From Sphingomonadaceae bacterium 3R27C6 (GTDB taxonomy: Bacteria; Pseudomonadota; Alphaproteobacteria; Sphingomonadales; Sphingomonadaceae): a DNA stretch of 64,000 nt. The position numbers and the translations under genes are program-made. The notes beneath the pieces are model-generated. The model worked only from the letters and a program-made list of their open reading frames with translations. It was not told where the DNA came from and did not search any database. Shown here one piece after another: positions 8,677 to 18,900 of the stretch (its first letter is position 1; the number at the start of each line of letters is the position of its first letter). The stretch is from assembly GCA_005503215.1 (NCBI GenBank), contig SCNS01000019.1, positions 28,023-92,022 of the forward strand, written 5' to 3'.

Positions 8677-8909
8677 GAGGCGGCAGGACGCGCGCCGCCG
8701 CCCTGGTCGAGCGTACGCAGCGCGGCCAGCACGTCGTCGACGGGGACGGCGCGCCTCGCGCCGGGTGGTTTGCGGAGCCCAGGCCTGTCACGGACCGCCG
8801 AGCGATCCGAGGCCCAGGATGCGAGAAGCGCGCGCTTGACCTCGGGCTCGAGGCTCGGGTGATGCGCCACGTCGAAGGGGTGAAGAAAACGGGAAAATGG
8901 CTCGGACAT
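8673..8909 (-). CDS. Hypothetical protein coupled to usg
   Basis: This is a 78-residue protein with the start fixed by AGGAGG a few bases before the ATG at 8909. The first 45 residues (FLHPFDVAHHPSLEPEVKRALLASWASD) resemble a short family that often precedes usg in alphaproteobacteria: a helical segment followed by the A-S-W-A-S-D motif. The C-terminus contains VPVDDVLAALRTLDQ, a second predicted helix. It overlaps usg by 4 bp, which argues for joint function, but no role is known. The 260-bp gap to groES holds the heat-shock promoter region. Confidence 0.65.
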   Translation of the reverse strand: MSEPFSRFLHPFDVAHHPSLEPEVKRALLASWASDRSAVRDRPGLRKPPGARRAVPVDDVLAALRTLDQGGGARPAAS

Positions 8910-9010
8910 GATCGTGCCTCCTTCCTTGTCGCCATTCCTTTCTCGTCATGCGGCAAAGCGCCGCGAGAACAGATTTTGGGAGAAGAGTGAGTCGAGTCAA
9001 GAGGGCTCAT

Positions 9011-9025
9011 CCCCTTGATAAGGGG
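9011..9025. terminator. Small hairpin CCCCTT-GAT-AAGGGG
   Basis: A perfect 6-bp inverted repeat with a 3-nt loop lies between the divergent usg and groES transcription units. There is no clear T run. It may be a regulatory hairpin or chance; no CIRCE repeat (TTAGCACTC-N9-GAGTGCTAA) is visible here. Confidence 0.25.
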
Positions 9026-9072
9026 GGCTTGTTTCTCGCCGGAGCGAACATCAAAAAAATTTCATCGACCCT

Positions 9073-9098
9073 CTTGAAGGAAAAAATTTCGCTTCCTA
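9073..9098 (+). promoter_or_regulatory. Possible RpoH-type heat-shock promoter of groESL
   Basis: CTTGAA at 9073-9078 matches the -35 element of sigma-32-type promoters. About 13 bp downstream lies CTTCCTA, a partial match to the -10 element. The site is about 75 bp upstream of the groES start. Because no CIRCE element is present, sigma-32 control is the more likely mode. The -10 match is weak. Confidence 0.35.
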
Positions 9099-9169
9099 GC
9101 TCTTCGGCGCCGCGCGCCCCGGACAGGCGCGCAGGTGTATCATATCGTTATGCAACATGGAGGTTATGC

Positions 9170-9484
9170 ATGCATTTCCGTCCCTTGCACGACCGTGTGG
9201 TCGTCCGCCGCATCGAAGCCGAGGAAAAGACCTCGGGCGGCATCATCATCCCCGACACCGCACGGGAAAAACCGCAGGAAGGCGAAGTCGTCGCCGTCGG
9301 CCCCGGCGCCCGCGCCGAGGACGGCACCGTCACCCCGCTCGACGTCAAGGCCGGCGACCGCATCCTGTTCGGCAAATGGTCGGGCACCGAGGTCCGCATC
9401 GACGGCGAGGATCTGCTCATCATGAAGGAGAGCGACATCCTCGGCGTGATCGAGCAGGCCGAGGCCCTCAAGAAGGCGGCCTGA
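9170..9484 (+). CDS. groES: Co-chaperonin GroES (Cpn10)
   Basis: This is a 104-residue Cpn10 that caps the GroEL ring during ATP-dependent protein folding in the cytoplasm. The N-terminal strand [12 protein letters not shown], the mobile loop region ([19 protein letters not shown]) and the conserved [11 protein letters not shown] and [16 protein letters not shown] segments are all present. The open frame extends back to 8948, but GGAGG at 9159-9163 and the conserved start MHFRPLHDR fix the start at 9170. groEL follows after 47 bp, so the usual bicistronic operon is intact. The sequence has no anomaly in length or motifs. Confidence 0.97.
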   Translation: MHFRPLHDRVVVRRIEAEEKTSGGIIIPDTAREKPQEGEVVAVGPGARAEDGTVTPLDVKAGDRILFGKWSGTEVRIDGEDLLIMKESDILGVIEQAEALKKAA

Positions 9485-9507
9485 CGCCGCATCCATCCAG
9501 CAACTGA

Positions 9508-11151
<1,644 letters not shown>

Positions 11152-11159
11152 TTCCGGGT

Positions 11160-11191
11160 GGGAAGCCGGGCAACTTTGCACCCGGCTTCCC
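11160..11191 (+). terminator. Terminator hairpin after groEL
   Basis: An 11-bp perfect stem (GGGAAGCCGGG paired with CCCGGCTTCCC) with a 10-nt loop begins 9 bp after the groEL stop codon. Only a weak T run follows, so it may work as a Rho-independent terminator or as an mRNA-stabilising hairpin. Confidence 0.7.
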
Positions 11192-11316
11192 TATTGGCCG
11201 TTTGCGAACCGTCCGCTTTCAACGTCAGGTCTAGAAAACCACACATAATCCACTGGCATCATTCGCGCGCATCATCATTTCGCCGCCGCCTCATTTCCCG
11301 ATGTTGATTATGCCTT

Positions 11317-11562
11317 TCAGACCGCCGCGCGCAGGATCATCTCGCTTCCCAGCAGTCCCAGAACGACGAGGAAACCTCGCTTGAAAACCGGCGGGCTGAT
11401 CCGGTCCCGTACGAGTTGACCAACGCCCATGCCGGCAAGAGCCGGAACCACTGCGAGAGCGGACAGCCCCAGGCTTTCGAGCGGCAGGGCGCCGCGCCAG
11501 GCAAGCGAGCCCGCAAGAGCGAGGGTGGAGACGGTGAAGGACAGGCCAAGCGCCTGGACAAG
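11317..11562 (-). pseudogene. C-terminal remnant of a TauE/SafE (TSUP) exporter
   Basis: The segment encodes about 80 residues matching the second half of the TSUP membrane exporter family. LVQALGLSFTVSTLALA is the highly typical repeat-2 motif, followed by a hydrophobic LSALAVVPALAGMGVGQ helix and a final FLVVLGLLGSEMILRA helix. The first half of the protein is missing. Upstream of 11562 the frame continues, but the sequence is antisense to an L,D-transpeptidase gene and does not look like TSUP. The breakpoint is therefore sharp, at about 11562. Half a transporter with three or four helices is not expected to function. Confidence 0.75.
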
Positions 11563-12208
11563 ATTGATTTCCGGTGCGGCCGTTGCAGTCGGCCTGCTCG
11601 CCCGCTCGACCGCCGGGCCTTCGGCGACCAGCGTTCCAACCCGCAATATCATCGCGGCCGCGCCTGTAGCCCCTCCACCACGGGCCAGTGGCGATAGCAA
11701 GCTCGACCCGCAGCTCTTGCGGCGGGCGCTTGCGGCGCTCGACGAACACAGACATGTTATCAAGCACCACGACCGCATCGCGATCGTCGATTTTTCGGCG
11801 CCATCGTCGGAGGAGCGCCTTCATTTTCTCGACGTCGCAAGCGGCCGGACGACGCGGCTGCTCGTAGCGCATGGCAGCGGCTCGGACCCGTGCCATACCG
11901 GCTATCTGGAGAGATTCTCCAACGTCTCGGGTTTAAACGCCTCGAGCGAGGGCGCATTTTTGACCCGCGATTATTATGTCGGCAAACATGGCCAGTCGCA
12001 GCGGCTTGCCGGTCTCGATCCAACCAACGATCACGCGATGGACCGCGCAATCGTCATCCACGGAGCATGGTATGCGAATGCTGATATGATCGGCGCGCAC
12101 GGCAAGCTCGGGCGCAGCCAGGGCTGTTTCGCGGTGGGCGAGACTTGCCTCGACGCAATGTTCGATCATCTCGGTACGGGGCGGCTGCTCTACGCAGGCC
12201 GCGCCTAG
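11534..12208 (+). CDS. Murein L,D-transpeptidase catalytic domain protein (YkuD_2-like)
   Basis: The protein has a signal-peptide-like segment (LISGAAVAVGLLARSTAG) and then a domain found in exported L,D-transpeptidases. The opening helix reads DPQLLRRALAALDEH, the strand IAIVDFSAPSSEERLHFLD follows, and the catalytic segment is HGKLGRSQGCFAV with the active-site cysteine near residue 199. Such enzymes cross-link or modify peptidoglycan stem peptides in the periplasm. No ATG is available at the expected place. GTG at 11534 with GGAG upstream is chosen and TTG at 11564 is the alternative. The N-terminus lies at the breakpoint with the TSUP remnant, so the native start may have been lost. A second L,D-transpeptidase gene follows on the same strand. 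Confidence 0.75.
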   Translation: MKDRPSAWTRLISGAAVAVGLLARSTAGPSATSVPTRNIIAAAPVAPPPRASGDSKLDPQLLRRALAALDEHRHVIKHHDRIAIVDFSAPSSEERLHFLDVASGRTTRLLVAHGSGSDPCHTGYLERFSNVSGLNASSEGAFLTRDYYVGKHGQSQRLAGLDPTNDHAMDRAIVIHGAWYANADMIGAHGKLGRSQGCFAVGETCLDAMFDHLGTGRLLYAGRA

Positions 12209-12297
12209 ACTTTCCCCTTCGAACCGAATCTCCATATCGGCACTGGAACGGCGCGGCTGCTTCCGGGTTATCTCCCTTGAACTATGAGGAGATTTCC

Positions 12298-13722
12298 GTG
12301 CGCCATGGTGTGATTGCCTGTTCGTTGCTTGCCCTGTCCTTCACCCTCACCGGATGCGACTCCTCCAATTCCCCGCAATCAGGCATCTCCGCCGAGGACG
12401 CGCGCTGGAGCAACGCGACGGCCAACCAATTGCGCGAAGCGATCGGGCGGCGCGCGGCGCACGGTCTCGACCGGATGCGCTTCGGCGTGCCCGAAGGCGA
12501 TGGCGATCAAAATGCGCTTACCGAGGCGGCACTTCGCTATGCCGCGGCGCTCGCACGCGGCGCGTCCGATCCGGCAAAGCTGAATGATATCTACAGCATC
12601 CCGCGCCCCGATCCCGATCTGAAGGCCGGGCTTGCCGAGGCGCTGGCAAAGGGAAAAGTCGACGATTGGCTCTCCGGCCTCGCGCCGCAGGAGGACACCT
12701 ACAAGGCGCTCTCCAAGGCCTATCTTGCGCTCCGCACGCAGCAGACCGACACGGCGGGGGCGATACCCGACGTCGGCAAGCCGATCGAGCCGGGGTCTAG
12801 CGATGCGCGCATTCCCGCGATCGCGCGCCAGCTTGTGGCCTCCGACTATCTCGCGTCGGCGGCGACCGATGGCGAGAGCTATAGCCCGGCGATGGTGAAG
12901 GCCGTCCGGCGCATGCAGGCGGACTATGGCATCAAGCCCGATGGCGTGATCGGCAGCGAAGCGCTCGAGATTCTGAACCTGTCCGACGCCGACCGGGCAC
13001 GCACGATCGCGGTGGCGATGGAACGGATGCGCTGGCTCGAGCGCAAGCCTCCGGCAACGCGGATCGACGTCAACCTCGCCTCCGCGCGCCTCGCCTATTG
13101 GCGCGATGGCAAGCTTGCCGACACGCGCAAGGTGGTCGTCGGCAAACCCGATACCGAGACGCCGCAGCTGGGTTCGCCGATATACCGGCTCGTCGCCAAC
13201 CCCACCTGGACCGTGCCCAGATCGATCCAGAACAAGGAGATTGCGGGAAAGGGTGCCGCCTATCTCCGCCGTAACAATATGGCATGGAAGGACGGCTGGA
13301 TCGTGCAGCAGCCGGGTCCGAAAAATTCGCTGGGGCTGGTCAAGTTCGACATGCAGAATGAGCATCAAATCTATCTGCACGACACGCCCGCCAAGGAGCT
13401 GTTCGGCGAGGTGCAGCGGCAGCGCAGCCATGGCTGCGTACGGGTCGAGGATGCCCTCGGCTTCGCGGCAATGCTCGCGAAGGATGAAGGCATTACGGCG
13501 GAATGGGAGAAGGCGCGCGCCACCGGCAAGGAAAGCTTCGTGTCCCTTCCCCGCCCCATTCCGGTCCGGCTCATCTATCAGACGGTGCTCTTCGACGAAA
13601 AAGGCGAACCTGTCATCCGGGCCGATCCCTATGGCTGGAACGACCGGGTATCCGCCGCGCTCGGTTTTGCCCCGAGCGAAGGCCACCGCCTGCGCCCGTC
13701 AAACGCCGACGTCGGCCCTTGA
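12298..13722 (+). CDS. L,D-transpeptidase lipoprotein (YcbB/LdtD-like)
   Basis: This is a periplasmic peptidoglycan cross-linking enzyme of 474 residues. The start is a GTG at 12298 behind GAGGAG. A lipoprotein signal follows, with lipobox LTGC giving a lipidated cysteine near residue 18. A helical scaffold leads to a peptidoglycan-binding-like segment near 195-230 (MQADYGIKPDGVIGSEAL). The YkuD catalytic domain follows, with an NPTWTVPRSI strand and the active-site motif SHGCVRVED near residue 376. This domain order is that of the YcbB/LdtD family, which makes 3-3 cross-links. The frame is open upstream to 12145, but without a ribosome-binding site. It lies 89 bp after another L,D-transpeptidase gene and may be co-expressed with it. 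Confidence 0.9.
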   Translation: MRHGVIACSLLALSFTLTGCDSSNSPQSGISAEDARWSNATANQLREAIGRRAAHGLDRMRFGVPEGDGDQNALTEAALRYAAALARGASDPAKLNDIYSIPRPDPDLKAGLAEALAKGKVDDWLSGLAPQEDTYKALSKAYLALRTQQTDTAGAIPDVGKPIEPGSSDARIPAIARQLVASDYLASAATDGESYSPAMVKAVRRMQADYGIKPDGVIGSEALEILNLSDADRARTIAVAMERMRWLERKPPATRIDVNLASARLAYWRDGKLADTRKVVVGKPDTETPQLGSPIYRLVANPTWTVPRSIQNKEIAGKGAAYLRRNNMAWKDGWIVQQPGPKNSLGLVKFDMQNEHQIYLHDTPAKELFGEVQRQRSHGCVRVEDALGFAAMLAKDEGITAEWEKARATGKESFVSLPRPIPVRLIYQTVLFDEKGEPVIRADPYGWNDRVSAALGFAPSEGHRLRPSNADVGP

Positions 13723-13793
13723 AAACCGAAGCGAGCAAAGCCGTCTGCTTTTCCGCGCGCCGACAGCGCATACAGAACTGGCCGGTTGAAGAC

Positions 13794-13829
13794 CGTCTGC
13801 TCTTAGGAGCCAAACAGAGAGAGCAGACG
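13794..13829. terminator. Inverted repeat CGTCTGCTCT / AGAGCAGACG
   Basis: A perfect 10-bp stem with a 16-nt loop lies in the 287-bp gap between the L,D-transpeptidase and the next plus-strand gene. There is no T run. It may end the transpeptidase transcript, or it may mark the left margin of the accessory island. The rest of this gap shows no gene. Confidence 0.4.
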
Positions 13830-14009
13830 TTCCGCAACGGGCCAGAATGCTCGCTCTCTAGGATACCGCTACTGGATAGACTTCGATGCCTTGCAGGGCC
13901 GTGAAGGACAAGATTGGCCGAGGCAGCGATTATCTTTTGAAGATTGCCGCCTTCACAGGGCCAGAAATCGGATACAATTAAGGATGCGAACCGGGAGCTT
14001 CCATCGATC

Positions 14010-14780
14010 ATGCCTGAAAGCGAGACTTCGGAAGGAGGAAGCGGGTTCAGGCGGACGCCGGGCAAGCAGCTCTACGACATGACCGAACATGAGCTGGTCA
14101 GCGAGATATTGTTCGGTTCGGCCCGGCTCTATGAGTTTTTCGGCTTCGTCATGACCGATGTGCACGGCCTCAAGGCAGCTGAGGGATGGGAGTATGTCTT
14201 CTTGGGAAACATTCCCCGAACCGATCTCGGGTTGTCGAGATTGGGACAGCCGGGAGATATTGACCTTCTCATCATTCCGCATCAAGGCAACAAGTTCCAC
14301 CTCGGCAAGGCCGCCGCGATCGAGATCAAGCGCCTGTCGCTCAAGGCTCCTCGATGGAATAAGAGTACGGATCGGCTGGGGATCACGCAGGCCAATGGCC
14401 TGCTGGAAGCGGGCTTTCCCTATGTCGGAATCCTGCACCTGATCGTTCACGACAGGGGCCCGGACGAGAATCACAAGCCGATAATGGCGGCCCGCGTGGT
14501 CGATCAGGACGGCACCATGGAGATCGAGGGCAGCTCCGTTACCGATATGACGGGCTATATATCGTCCGAACGGCAATTGGGGCGGTTGCTGGCCCACAAG
14601 CCCGATCCTGTTATCGGGTTGAACTGCGTCTCACTCTGCGATGTTGAGCAGTCGACGCACCGCGGCGTCATGGTCGGAATGCCGAACGGACGGCCCGCTA
14701 AAAGGAACCCCAATGCCAGCCTTGCGTGCGTGAGGCAGATATCGTCATTCATGGAACGCCTCGCTGCGGGCCCTGCCTGA
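14010..14780 (+). CDS. Uncharacterised protein with PD-(D/E)xK nuclease-like motif
   Basis: The product is 256 residues from the ATG at 14010 (a TTG at 13944 extends it by 22 residues). No named family is recognised. A helical N-terminus (TEHELVSEILFGSARLYEFFGF) is followed by GQPGDIDLLII and then AAAIEIKRLSL. The spacing of D-x-D in one strand and E-x-K in the next is the core of the PD-(D/E)xK nuclease fold. A helix after it (GITQANGLLEAGF) and a hydrophobic strand (YVGILHLIVHD) also fit that fold. It converges on a HEPN-motif gene and a giant nuclease-STAND gene, which suggests a defence role. The assignment rests on motif reading only. Confidence 0.5.
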   Translation: MPESETSEGGSGFRRTPGKQLYDMTEHELVSEILFGSARLYEFFGFVMTDVHGLKAAEGWEYVFLGNIPRTDLGLSRLGQPGDIDLLIIPHQGNKFHLGKAAAIEIKRLSLKAPRWNKSTDRLGITQANGLLEAGFPYVGILHLIVHDRGPDENHKPIMAARVVDQDGTMEIEGSSVTDMTGYISSERQLGRLLAHKPDPVIGLNCVSLCDVEQSTHRGVMVGMPNGRPAKRNPNASLACVRQISSFMERLAAGPA

Positions 14781-15026
14781 AGAGCCGCCCCCGGATTTCA
14801 GCGGGGAAATGTTCCGGGAAATGTTTCCCGAACCGATAGTAAATGGACTGTCTGTTTCGGGATGTCCGCCGCCGAGATGCAGGCCTTCAGGCAGGTCTGG
14901 CCGGTAGCGGTTCGTCCGCTTTTGGCACCGATGAGGCGGCTTCGGACGTTACCTCCGAGTGGTCGGCTTCCTGGGCCCGTCTCGCCTTTGCCGGAGAATG
15001 ATGCCAGCACCGCGCGGCGACAGCGC

Positions 15027-15755
15027 TCAGGATCGCAGCGAGGATTTCCGGCTGATTTGGAGACATCGGTCCATCAAGGGCTTCATGGCCGGCGGGATTT
15101 CTTTCGCAGGAAAGATAGTGCCCTTTGTGAGCGTAAGAAGCGGGTGGAGCGTCTTGTCGCCGAGCCGTTGCTCAAGCTCGAGCGATATCAGGATGATGGC
15201 TCGCATGGCTTGATGGCCTCCGCGAAGCACCTCCTGCAAATTCCGGTTCGCCCTTTCCATCGCCGCATGTAACTCATTAGGCGCTTGAGGCATTCGGCGC
15301 GACTTTGAATGGACCAGCATGTTTCGCAATTCGATCACTTTATCCAGCGCTTCCATAGCCGCGCCATCCTCGGCCAGCGATTCCTGGCCAATAAGCTGGG
15401 GGACGAGCACCCATTTCGCATAGAGACCGAGGCGGTCGAGATGCTTGTCGACCATGCGGGCGGGCAGATGCCAGGACGCATAATCGTAAATCGCTGCCTC
15501 TAAGCACATACAGGATAGCACAATCAGCTTGATCGCTGATGCCATTAATTGGTCGCGCGCTTCATCTTCCCGATCGAGAGCCTCGCGAAATGCTCGATCC
15601 TCCAAGCTCCCGTCGGGTTGGGAAGGAAGCGATTTGTACGCCTTCTCCAGACCGATATATTCGACGTATAGTTCCTCGCACATGCGGTAATAGAAATCCT
15701 GCATGGCGCCGATTCTGCCCCCTTCCACCGCAAGGTGGTCCTCCGCATCGCTCAT
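15027..15755 (-). CDS. HEPN-motif protein, probable partner of the upstream STAND protein
   Basis: This is a 242-residue protein of predicted all-alpha fold, starting at 15755 behind GAGGAG. A charged first helix region is followed by LIVLSCMCLEAAIYDYASWHL, which resembles the dimerising helix of HEPN proteins. Further on is ELRNMLVHSKS, the R-N-x3-H motif (R-x4-H) that forms the RNase active site in many HEPN toxins. The C-terminal 60 residues are helical and basic. It lies on the same strand as, and 167 bp downstream of, the giant STAND gene, so co-transcription is likely. HEPN RNases are common in abortive-infection and toxin-antitoxin systems. Catalysis is inferred from one motif, and a non-catalytic structural role is possible. 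Confidence 0.55.
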   Translation of the reverse strand: MSDAEDHLAVEGGRIGAMQDFYYRMCEELYVEYIGLEKAYKSLPSQPDGSLEDRAFREALDREDEARDQLMASAIKLIVLSCMCLEAAIYDYASWHLPARMVDKHLDRLGLYAKWVLVPQLIGQESLAEDGAAMEALDKVIELRNMLVHSKSRRMPQAPNELHAAMERANRNLQEVLRGGHQAMRAIILISLELEQRLGDKTLHPLLTLTKGTIFPAKEIPPAMKPLMDRCLQISRKSSLRS

Positions 15756-15922
15756 ATCATCTCCTCAGAAACCGCCGCTATTTCCCATTCGATATAGAGC
15801 GGGCGACAATGTGGACGATCGCAACATGGCATCACCGGCCGTCCAAATGGCCGGTTAGAGACTGTAAGCTTTCGCCCCACACCATGCGGTGACCGGCCAT
15901 GCTCCGCTGCATTCGACACCTG

Positions 15923-18900
15923 CTAGACGAGGTCAGTCCTCGTTCCCACCACCTTCAGCCCATAGCGCGATTGACCGTGAAGGCCGCTGCGACGAGACGC
16001 GATCCGATGGCGGACAAAGCCGTGGAGCTCGGGGAGCAATGCGGCCCATGCATCGCGCGACGCGAGGATCAGCCACCCTTCGCTGGCTAAAGACCGCTGC
16101 ATGCCGGAGGAATGAAGTGCGCAATTGCCCTCGGCCCACGCCACAGCCTCGACCATGGTTCGACCTTTCGCGTCGACCCACCGGAACAGGCCCTTGCGCG
16201 CAACGATCCATCCCATATGCAGGCCCAGCAACGGATTGAAAGCTAGGAAGCGCGAATGCGCAAAGCTGCTTCCGCCCGCGACGGCAATTCCCATTGCATC
16301 GTCCGCGACCGCCTTGAAGCCTGGATAGTCGGCGGCGGCATAACGGGGGTGATATTGAAAACTGTGAAGGCTGATGCCGCTCCCGGTCTCGAAGTGAAGA
16401 GCCGCAGGCGCGATCGTCGACAGCCTCGCCTCGCTGCGACGCTCGCCATCCTGATTCACGCTTTTCCGGAATTCCGCCAATATGACCCGGCCATCCGGCG
16501 TTTGATCGGGCATCTCCAGAGCCTCGGCAGCAGCTTCGATCCAGTCGCGAGCCGGATGCGATTCCAGCTCCTTGTAAGCCGGCAGCATAATCCAATCCGG
16601 ACGCGGCGCCGGAAAAAGCGAGCTGATGGGCGCGTCAAGCGGAAGGAGATACGGTTCGGCATGGGGGGGTATGTGATCGATCGCCCCGGCATCCCACAGC
16701 TCGCTGACCAGCAGTCCGAAGGCATGTTGCGTGTAGATCGAGCGCGGGCGCCGGTAACTGAGTTGAAGCCCGATCGCCCTGTTCAAGGCGGTCAATCGAC
16801 CTTCTTCGTCTGCCGACCAGCGATCGGCCGGCGCGAGCGTTTCCATCAACTGGGCAAATCGCCGCACGAGTCGATCGAACCCGAAGCCGCTCATCTTCCC
16901 GAGCGCTTTGAGCATCGGATGGTAGATGCGCGAGAGGTCGTAGGGGTCGCTCGTATCGGGCAATGGCTTCGACGGGTCGACATCTTGGCCGGTCAGGCCG
17001 ATACCTGCCTTCTGTCCTTTTGGCAGATGAAGCTGGTAGATTGCCGGAAGCCCCCGAACCGGCGGAGCCTCCGGAACGGCCATCCCGATGTAGTCGAGTG
17101 CCGCTTGCGCACCAAACCGCAGGACCGACGATGGCGCCCATGCGAGCGCCGCGATGTCGTTCGCGAACGGCCGTGCCAAATCGGGTTCTTCATAGGCAAG
17201 ACAGGCAAGCGTCGCGATAGCCGCCGTCTGCTCGCGAATGTCCCCCGCCAGCCGGGACCGGATTTCCCGAGCAATGCCTTCGCTTTCATCTCCGAGACGA
17301 AGAAGATCGATCAGCCCGCGGCGCGCATCCCATGCCAACGAGGCCGCTTCATCATCCAGATCGCGGAGGATGAGGGCCAGCGCGACATCGCATCGATCGG
17401 CAGCTGCCCCGGCGGATGAAGGGACGGCGAGTTCGCTGCGCCGCACTTCGACGAGTGCGGCGAGATGGGATTCGAGTTCAGTCCAGAGAGCTTCGACCGG
17501 GCTCTCCTCGACGATCAAGGGAAGAAGCGCCGGAAAATCGCCGAGCAAGGTGCCGAGGTCCACCCCCTCTTCGCGAATATCGCGCACGAGCAGTGCAAAG
17601 GCGCGCTTGCGTCCGACGGCGGGGTCGATGCGAAGCATCGTCCGCGCCGCAGCCAGCCGCGAACCCCCATCATAATATGCCGACCAACCATGCGCTCGCC
17701 CGTCCTTGAGGAGCCTCTCGACGCATCGCTCCGCCCGGGCGGCATCGCCCCCCGCGACCGCCTGTTCTGCGATGCGTTCGATATGCGTGAAGGACAACCG
17801 CTGCTCGAACACCGCATCGATCGCCGCTTCGCGGTCCGCGGAGCGCGATTGCCCGAAGAGCTGGTCGATTACGACGATCCAATCGGCGCCGGAGTGCAGC
17901 CTCGCACCGGCCAATGCGTGCGTCAGAAGCGCGGGATAGGAGGCCAGTGCCTCGAGTCCCGCCTGATCATGTTCGGCGCCATTCGCTTCCGTCATCACGA
18001 TGGTCGGCCCGGCTGCCTTGCCACCCTTGCGTTTTTCGGCTCTGCCTTCGCCATGAAGTTCTTCGAGATAATGCGGTCCCGATTGACCACGGCCGTTGGC
18101 GATCATCCTGTACCGCGAAAGCGCGCGGGCGACCGCCGGGTCGTCGGCAAGCGACGAGCGGGCTACCTTCCCCACCGCCTGGGCGAGCGCGTGATCGTAA
18201 TCCTCATAGGGCAGCAGAATGTGGGATATCGCGAGCACGGCCTTGGCGACGCGATCTGCGGCACCGCTCGCGAGCTCGGCGCCAAGTAGAGCGCCGAAAA
18301 TCGCACCGCGTTGGCTATAGCCTGCGTCGAGCATCCAGCGTCCGCATGCCAAGGCGTGCCCCGGGTCGACGCGAGCGACCGCACCAAGCACGGTGCGCGC
18401 TGCATCTGCGGCGCCTCGACCGCGGTTGTTCTCGAACAATGTGGCGATAAGCGGAAGTATTTGCCCGATCGCGCGCTCCCGCAGGTCGGAAGCGCCGCCG
18501 CCGTCGACGAGCATTTCGAACCAACCCGCCCAGTCCTCGATCTGCCGGTCCTTGTGATGATCGACGCCGAAGCTTTCCGCAAACAGACGATCAAGGGCTG
18601 CGCGCGCACGACCATTCTCGCCGATTTCAAGCCATACCTCGGCGCGATCGCGATATTCGTCGGCGCGTTCATATAATTCCCAGGCCGCTCCGAGCTCGAT
18701 CTCGAGGCGCTCGAATGTTTTCATCAGGCGCGGCCGGTCGCCGTCGATCCGGTAGGCGGCCAAGGCGATCTTGCGCTGCGCATCCGCGGGCCAGCCTGAG
18801 CCGCCCCTCGGTCGCGGCATGGCCCAAATTTCTTCAAAAAGCCCGGCCGCAGCGTGAAAGGCACCGGCCCCATACGCGTGCGCGGTTTCGAGCGCGCGCA

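Noticed and set aside
8989..9169. CIRCE element before groES
   Set aside because: Neither TTAGCACTC nor GAGTGCTAA, nor a close variant with the 9-nt gap, is present.
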